Assembly: GCF_040939455.1 (NCBI RefSeq)
Contig: NC_134107.1
Span: 9,425,537 to 9,489,536 of the forward strand
Length of the DNA: 64,000 nt
Direction of reading: 5' to 3'
Source: Microcebus murinus
Taxonomy: Eukaryota > Chordata > Mammalia > Primates > Cheirogaleidae
Numbering within the stretch: position 1 is the stretch's first letter; every line of letters starts with the position of its first letter. Positions 57,824 through 64,000 of this stretch are shown here, piece by piece. The notes beneath the pieces are model-generated. The model made no database searches and was not told where the DNA came from. It saw only the letters and a program-made list of their open reading frames with translations. A program made the translations under genes and the position numbers.

Positions 57824-57972
57824 AGCCCCGCCCCAGGTAGACCTTCCCCAGTCTCTGCTCCAGACAGCCCCTCCCCAGACAGCCCTGTCCCCAACAGTCC
57901 CACCTCAGACAGCCCCGCCCCAGGTGGACCTTCCCCCAGACAGTCCCTCCCCAGACAGCCCCGTCCCCAGTT
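57824..57972. repeat. GC-rich minisatellite (about 16-bp units, 87-bp higher-order period)
   Basis: Units of the type CCAGACAGCCCCTCCC repeat with variation. The longer block agccccgccccaggtrgacc recurs at 57824 and 57911, giving a higher-order period of 87 bp. A 286-codon reverse frame through it is the repeat translated, not a gene. Confidence 0.85.
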
Positions 57973-58479
57973 AGTTCTTTTCTAGTCCGACCTCTGAGAA
58001 ACCCAAGAAACCCGCTGAGCCTCTGCTGCCCAGGCCAGGCCCCACCACCAAGGCCCGTCCACTGTCCTGCCCACCGTCCCAGGCCCTCCCCTCCCAGGCC
58101 CAACTTTGAGGCCTCCGGGTCTTGCCTGGCCAGTGGTGGCGACGTTCTCTCTTGGTGGAAGCAGATGCAGAGCCCGAGGTGACCCACCCCTGTGGCAGGG
58201 AGATCTGGCAGCGGGACCAGCCCAGACCCAAGCTTGGCCATGGATGTGGAGTGAGGGGGCCGTGCTGGGCCGGAGCAGAGCAGCATGCCCCTTAGCGCAC
58301 GCAGACAGCAAGCGCTGAGGGTGGCCCGTGCTGTCTCCCCTGGGCTGTCGGCAATCAGTGAGCAGAAAGGCTGTGGGCATGACCCAGCTCCGGACGGGGA
58401 GCCCGAGGCGCTGGGACAGTGAGTGGAGGAGCAGAGCCCAGAGCCGGGCCCTGTCGCCCTGCCCAGTGCTTCCCCAGCA
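57973..58479. other. GC-rich sequence left of Tigger1
   Basis: No gene recognised. It may hold the drifted or deleted 3-prime end of the Tigger1 element, which I cannot trace here. Confidence 0.35.
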
Positions 58480-60700
58480 CCCGATCCTCTGAGCCCCCGC
58501 GAGTCTCCTTGCCGGCGCGGGGTCCCGCCTCTGCATTGGCGGCGGCTGAGTGACCAGGCTGGCAGTCCCGGGAGGGTGGGCAGCCGCGGCAGCTCCTGGA
58601 AATAAGACAACAGTGAAGTTTGCCACGTCGATTCTCGCTGTCACAGGAGACTTCTCTTTGGAACGTGCTGCTGTTGGGTAGCGCTTTCCCCACCGCAGAA
58701 CTCTTCTCCAGGTTGGGGTCGGTCCTCTCCAACCCTGCCACCATGTTATCCCCTCCGTGCACAAGATGCTCCACAGCCTCTGCTGTCATGTCAGCGGCGT
58801 TCACCGCGCCCTCACCAGGCATTCCGTCTGCCTCAAGAAGCCACTCTCGTTGCTCATCCGCAAGATGCAACTCTTCGCCCACTCGCCTTTGATCAGGAGA
58901 TGGCAGCAGCTGAGCCACGTCCTGAGCCCCCACGTCTGTCTAACTCCAGTTCTCTCGCTGTTTCCGCCACTCCTGCGCTGACCTCCGCCGGCGAAGCCTT
59001 GGGCCCCGCAAAGTCGCCCGTGAGGCTTGGAACCAACTTTCCAAACTCCTGCGAACGCTGATATTCTGACCCCATCCTACCAGTCGTGAATGTTCTTAAT
59101 CACGTCTAGAGTGCTGAATCCTTTCCAGAAGGTTTTCGGTTTCCTTTGCCCAGATCCATCTAGAGGAATCACTGTCTGCGGCAGCCGTGGCCCTGCGAAA
59201 TGTATTTCTTAGATAATATGAGACTTGGACGTTGAAATCACCTCTTCATCCATGGGCTGCAGAAGGGACGTGTGTTAGCGGGCATGGAAACAACACTCAT
59301 CTCCTTGTGCATCTCCATCAGAGCTCCCAGGTGGCAGGTACATTGGCAATGAGCAGAAATATTCTGAAAGAATTTTTTTTTTCCGAGCAGTAGGTCTCAA
59401 TGATGGCCTTAAAATATTCAGCAAACCATGCTATAAATAGATGTGCTGTTATCCAGGCGTTGTTTTTCATTTCTAGAGCACAGGCAGAGTAGATTTAGCA
59501 CAATTCTTAAGGGCCCTAGGATTTTCCAGAATGGTCAATGAGCATTGGCTCCAACTTAAAGTCACCAGCAGCACTGGCCCCTAGCAAGAGAGTCTGCCTG
59601 TCCTTTGAAGCTTTGAAGCCAGACGTTGACTTCTCCTCTCTAGCAGTGAAAGTCCTAGATGGCATCTTCTTCCAATAGTAGGCTGTTTCTGCCACATTGA
59701 CAATCTGCCGTCCCGTGTAGCCACCTTCATCAGCCATCTCAGCTAGACCTTCTGGATAACTTGCGGCGGCTTCTCCATCAGCACTTGGCTGTTGCACCTT
59801 GCACTTTTATGTTCCGGAGGCGGCTTCTTTCCTTAAATCTCGCGGACCAACCTCTGCCAGCTTCAGACCCTTCTTCTGCAGCTTCCTCGCCTCTCTCGGC
59901 CTTCAGAGAACTGCAAAGAGTGAGGGCCTTGCTCTGCACGAGGCTTTGACTTAGGGGAACGGCGTGGCTGGTTTGATCTTCTGTCCAGACCACTCACACT
60001 TTCTCCATATCAGCGATAAGGCTGCTTTGCTTTTTTTTTTTTTTTTTTTTTATCATTCGTGTGTTCACTGGAGTAGCACTTTCAACTTCCTTCGAGAACT
60101 TTTCCTTTGCATCCACAACTTGGCTAACTGCTTGGTGCAAGAGGCCCAGCCTTTGGCTTACCTTGGCTTTTGACATGCCTTCCTCACCAAGCTTGAGCAT
60201 TTCTAGATTTCAAGTGAGCGACGTGTGACTCTTCCTCTCGCTTGCACGCTGAGAGGCCGTCGTAGGGCTCTCATCTGGCCTAGTTTCAACGCTGCTGTGC
60301 CAGGGAATAGGGAGGCCCGAGGAGAGGGGGAGAGACGGGCAGACAGGCGGCCTGTGGAGCAGTCAGAGCACACAGCGCTCTGCGTTCACTTCACAGTCTT
60401 TCGTGGGCACAGTGCGTGCTGCCCCCAAACAATTGCACTAGTATTGTCAGAAATCACTGATCGCAGATCACCATAACAGACACAACAACAATGGGAAAGT
60501 TTTAAATATTGCAGGAATTACCAAAATGTGACGTAGACACAAGAAGTGAGCACGTGCTGTTGGGAAAATAAATAACACTGATAAACACCCTGCCTGATGC
60601 AGGTGGCTGCCACAAACCTGCAATTTGTAAAACAAACAAGTAGAAGCACAGCGTCTATCAAGCACAACTAAGCAAAGTGCCATGAGACAAGACATGCCTG
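58480..60700 (-). mobile_element. Tigger1 DNA transposon, nearly full length, 3-prime end lost
   Basis: On the minus strand it begins CAGGCATGTCTTGTCTCATG (ending at 60700, next to TA at 60701-60702). It continues through the untranslated leader (catttgtaaa-type text, gatcagtgatttctgac) and the transposase gene, and fades near 58485 after ggctcagaggatcg. The full element is about 2.4 kb, so the last roughly 200 bp and the second inverted repeat are missing. It sits beside an L1M 3-prime part that starts right after its TA site. Confidence 0.93.
58490..60240 (-). pseudogene. Tigger1 transposase pseudogene (pogo/CENP-B type)
   Basis: Tc1/mariner-superfamily transposase related to the CENP-B, JRK and TIGD proteins. 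Readable pieces are the N-terminal helix-turn-helix ([20 protein letters not shown], 60141-60200), a CENP-B-type HTH (59778-59993) and the start of the DDE domain (59516-59797). The start codon is ACG instead of ATG. The first catalytic Asp is Ala (NVAETA, codon near 59690-59692). A 21-base T run (60031-60051; lysines) adds frame noise, and frameshifts separate all pieces. Non-functional. Confidence 0.92.
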
Positions 60701-60702
60701 TA

Positions 60703-60955
60703 TCATGTGTCGTTCCTTTTCATGGCTGAACGATATTCCATCATGGGGGCAGACCACATTTTGTTTACGTATTCATTTGCTGATGGACGTTTGAGTCAGT
60801 CTCCGCCTTTTGGCTACAGTGGGACTATGAACGTTGCCGTACAAGTCTTTGCTGAACACCTGTTAGAGACTCCATAGGGTATGTACCTAGGAGTGGAGCC
60901 GCCGGGTCGCATGGTCGTTCTATGTTCAGCTCTGTGTTGTCTCGATTTTTTGTCT
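60703..60955 (-). mobile_element. L1M ORF2 tip, reversed, next to Tigger1
   Basis: cttttcatggctgaacgata, ttccatcatgggggcagacc, gatggacgtttgagtcagtc and gtacctaggagtggagccgc follow the reversed L1M end. It is cut on the left by the Tigger1 TA site, so Tigger1 probably inserted into this L1. Confidence 0.8.
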
Positions 60956-62745
60956 CTCCTTTGGCTGTGGTTTGCCAGGGCCTCCGCATTATTTTCCTCC
61001 AATTAGGTAGCCTGGCATGCGTTCACTGGAGCCTGGCTGTGTCACTCGGACCTCTCTGAAGGCCCCACCGATAGCCTGAGGATGCTGGAGCCGCTGTTCC
61101 TAAAAAGGAAGCCCCAGGCCCCTCCCAGGAGTGTGGCAGGGCTGTGGCTGTGGGCAGCCTGGCAGTGCGGTCCCCTCTGGGTCCCTTTGCCTTCACTGGA
61201 GGGGGCGGGGCAGGCCCCTTCTCGTAGAGTCTGCTGCCTTCCCGCACCTTGAGCCTGGACAGGGGCCTGTCGTCGTGTCCCTCCGAGGGGCCGGAGTCAC
61301 CGGGAACCCACGCGGTCGAAGCGAGACTGCCCGTGCGTGCCTCGGAGCACCGTCTACCCGCCGACTTTGTCGTCCCAGGCGTGAAGAGGACTCTGGACAT
61401 CAAAAGGCTGCAGTCCATGGGCATGACCATATTTTTCCCCCGAAGAATGGGACCTCCGCTGACAAATGAGCTCAGTCACAATGGGAGAGAGATTGGGGGC
61501 CGGCCTTGAGCCCTGGAAGGCCCCTGTGTCGCCACGGCGATTAATAGCTCCCAGAGCGGCAGAAAAGAGAAGCAAGTGAAATGTCACACTAATGGCCACC
61601 TCCTGACACGCCACCAATGGCCGGAGGATTTAAGATGGAAAGGACGCTCGGGCGCGGGGCCGGGCGGGCGTGTAGAGCCGGGGCCCGGCCGGGAGTTTGG
61701 GCAAAGGGGCCCCCACCCCCACCGGGCAGAGAAGAGGGGAGCAGCGATCTGCACTGGGAAGCAATGCAAAAGAATAACTAAGTGAGCAAGTGTGGAAGAT
61801 GCCCCTCACTCACCTCCGCGTGTAGCGGGCATTTACCAAGCCTCTGCTCTGCGGGAGACGCCGGCCAAAGGACGCCACGTACGTGGCGTCGTCAAAGTTG
61901 CAACGGAGGCTACGTGGAGCCCAAATGCTCACCCAGCAGGCCACGGGCCAGCGGGGTCCAAAGTGACCGTCGGGACTCTTCTGTTATTGCCGCTTCAGTG
62001 GCTTCAGCCTCTGCACAAGCCCTGTTCAGCCTCTCGAAGGGCTGGTCGGTAGCACGAGCCGCTATAAAAAGATGACTGTTCTCTACAGAAGACATAAAAA
62101 GAAGAGATTTCTTAGCATTTCTTAAAGCATGTGCTTAAAGGTCAGAGGGTGCCTAGGAAATGGAGCTTCCGGAGCCGGTTTCCTGAGCCCCGTTTCCAGC
62201 AGGAAATGTGAACCTCGGACTCCCGGGCCACGGCAGAGGTTCCAGCTCATCATGTCTGGGAGGGGCCAGGCACCCTCGCCGTTCACGAGTTTTCTACGCG
62301 ACATTGACACAGGAGGTCTGGGATACACTGCTCTAAGAAATAAAGTCCAGAGCAATGTTTTTGAGTCTGATCGCCTTTAAACAAACCGCACTCCCAGAGC
62401 GCCTGCCCCAACCGACGGTGGGTACAGCCTCCCACTTGTGCAGAGTTCTGGCTGTGCCCGAGCCAAAGAAGCAGCAAATAATGAGGACCTTTTATTTGCT
62501 ATGATTAATTTCCAAAACCTCATAATGCTTTTGCAAACCAGATATTTGGTAGCAAGGCTTTTACCTGCCTCTCACGGAAGAAAATAAAAATACAGGGATG
62601 TTGGTGGTCTTGTCCAAAGACTCGACGTCCAGACATCCTTCACGCAGGAATGAAAAGCACTGGAGATGGGGCACAAACTTCATCGTGGTATGTTTTGCAC
62701 ATCATGTGATTTGCCAATTTCTAGTTTACAATTCAGGGATGTTCT
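60956..62745. other. Unique sequence with palindrome and A/T-rich cluster
   Basis: No gene recognised. 61530-61640 repeats the word AATGGCC (actaatggccacc, accaatggccgg). 61640-61720 is very GC-rich. 62440-62600 is an A/T-rich block with homeodomain-type words (ttttatttgctatgattaa, cctcataatgcttttgc). A MIR-like scrap (cgggcatttaccaagcctct) is near 61827. Confidence 0.4.
61871..61890. promoter_or_regulatory. 20-bp perfect palindrome with two ACGTGG/CCACGT sites
   Basis: GACGCCACGTACGTGGCGTC equals its own reverse complement. It contains two back-to-back GCCACGT half-sites of the kind bound by bZIP factors such as XBP1/ATF6, and ACGTG cores like hypoxia elements. Function is inferred only. 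Confidence 0.5.
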
Positions 62746-62749
62746 AGTT

Positions 62750-63125
62750 TTAATTTAGGGAGTTGTGCGGTCGCCAGCACGCATCAGCAGTGGCACGTCA
62801 CTGTCACCCCAGCAGGGTGGCCCATGCCCACTGCACCCTGCTCCGCCTCCCACCCTTGCCCGGGCAACCACCGGCCTACTTTCTTCTTCTCCATAGACTG
62901 ACTTTTCTGGACATTTCGTGTGAGGGGAATCACACGACATACGGCCTCTTGTGACTGGCTTCTCTCACTTAGTCCCGGCCGCCAGGGTCCCCGTGCTGCG
63001 GCCCGTGTCCTCGGTCTGTCCCATGTTACTGCCGAGCAGCATTCCCTCGTGTGGACGGACCACGTGCTGTTCATCCTCTCCCCAGCTGATGGGCACGCAG
63101 GCTGCTTCCAACTTCTGAAAGCACC
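62750..63125 (-). mobile_element. L1M 3-prime UTR and ORF2 tip, reversed
   Basis: gggcaaccaccggcctactt, ctgacttttctggacatttc, gtgtgaggggaatcacacga, gtgactggcttctctcactt and cagctgatgggcacgcaggc are collinear with the reversed L1M end. Confidence 0.8.
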
Positions 63126-63839
63126 TTTTTTTAATGCCACAATCTGGCTGCCTCTCAGAACGGGTCGCCGCAGGCCCATGTCCTGTCCGGATGGAGTTGG
63201 GGGTGGGCGGCTTGCGGGCTGCGATGGTTCCCATCCTCCGGGCTCTCCTGTCGGCACTAGGCACGGTCCTCAGCATGAGGACACAGACCTTGCAAAAGGC
63301 GCTGTGTCCCGGCTGAGGCCGCAGGCAGGGGCTGTGGCGCCTGTGGGCTAGTGAGTGAGGGCTCTCGGGGACGCCTGCCAGCAGGGAAGGCCGCAGCGAG
63401 AGGCAGGGAAGGACCCGACCGGGGTTGTGGGCTCGGCCAGTCTGGCCCGGCCGGGTGCTCAGCGCAGCCGCGGCACACACCCCACTGCGCGAGCAGCCCT
63501 CCCTGGGCTGGGGCTGGCCCGTTGGGCCCCATGCATCAGTCACAGGCATGGGCTGCCCCTTGGGGGTCACATAACTTCCTGGGCAGGGCAGCTCCCAACA
63601 GCATCAGCCAAAGGGGCACCGTGAGCCACTGGTGGCCAAGACTCTCAGCAAGTGGGAGAGAAGGGGATGGGAACACGGGGGGCCCATGGCACCTGGCTCG
63701 TGCCACACTGAAACCTGGTCACGTGGGCAGGGAGAGCAGTGAGGACCATCCCAGGATGGCAAGAAAAGAGATACTGGGGAAACCCACTGGAATGTGGCAC
63801 CAGCACAAGGCAGGCCTGAACCGGGCCTGAACCAAGCTG
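63126..63839. other. GC-rich sequence, no gene recognised
   Basis: Frames up to 201 codons with no domain. No clear repeat. Confidence 0.4.
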
Positions 63840-63970
63840 TGGTGGATCCTGGGGGACTTCCTGGAGGAGGTGACAGCTGAGGAGAGTCTTGGAAGACAGG
63901 ACCCCATCCAATGATGAGGGAGCCATGGGATCCGAGAGAGAGAAACTGGCCCAGTGAAGGCAAGGCAGCA
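63840..63970 (-). repeat. L2 LINE fragment, reversed
   Basis: gggacttcctggaggaggtg, acagctgaggagagtcttgg and aagacaggaccccatccaat match the reversed L2 body (aaggcctcctggaggaggtgacatttgagctgagtcttgaa). The window ends 30 bp later. Confidence 0.65.
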
Positions 63971-64000
63971 GGGGGGGATCTCGCTCACTTAGGCCCCCAC

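Noticed and set aside
57750..58610. 286-codon reverse reading frame
   Set aside because: Composed largely of the translated minisatellite and Tigger1-derived text; three competing frames overlap it.

Overview
This is non-coding mammalian nuclear DNA, most likely from a strepsirrhine primate (lemur or loris group). The main evidence is two dimeric Alu elements (35498-35833 and 55371-55709) whose right arm reads GCTGTGAGCTAGGCTGATGC. As far as I recall, that right arm is typical of strepsirrhine Alus and differs from the human AluJ/S/Y form. MIR, L2, L1M, MER5A, MER2, Tigger1 and MaLR fossils confirm a placental genome. I found no protein-coding gene, exon set, tRNA, rRNA or CRISPR array. The long GC-rich reading frames look like chance open frames: both strands and several frames are open at once, no domains are recognisable, and some run through simple repeats.

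Layout. 1-20.7 kb is GC-rich, gene-poor sequence with scattered old MIR and L2 pieces, a complete 191-bp hAT-type miniature transposon (1962-2152), a GGAY tetranucleotide array (2714-2884) and MER5A. A dense group of DNA-transposon fossils lies at 18.06-19.93 kb, and inside it sits a 40-bp run of eight contiguous perfect heat-shock-factor pentamers (18574-18613). 20.8-26.6 kb is mostly reverse-strand L1. 26.6-35.5 kb mixes unique DNA, a CCAAT/octamer-bearing 24-bp tandem array (29483-29578), a likely solitary retroviral LTR (about 30812-31465), L1ME and a long reverse-strand L2. 35.5-48.3 kb holds an Alu, L1M tails, a recent 123-bp duplication (37722-37844 and 39197-39319), MaLR LTR pieces and a 190-nt uninterrupted purine tract. 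48.3-55.9 kb is forward-strand L1M, split by a complete but dead 1260-bp mariner (52730-53989) and by an Alu. 56-64 kb holds unique DNA, an 87-bp-period minisatellite, a 2.2-kb dead Tigger1 (about 58480-60700), L1M/L2 pieces and a 20-bp perfect palindrome (61871-61890).

How it fits together. Little here works as a pathway; the window is a record of nested insertions. The order of events can be read directly: L1M, then mariner or Alu; MER5A, then an Alu monomer. Candidate functional DNA is regulatory only: the heat-shock-element run, the CCAAT/octamer array, a few transcription-factor-site clusters in otherwise unique DNA, and three CpG-dense islands without an evident gene. All repeat family names rest on recalled consensus sequences, not on a database search.
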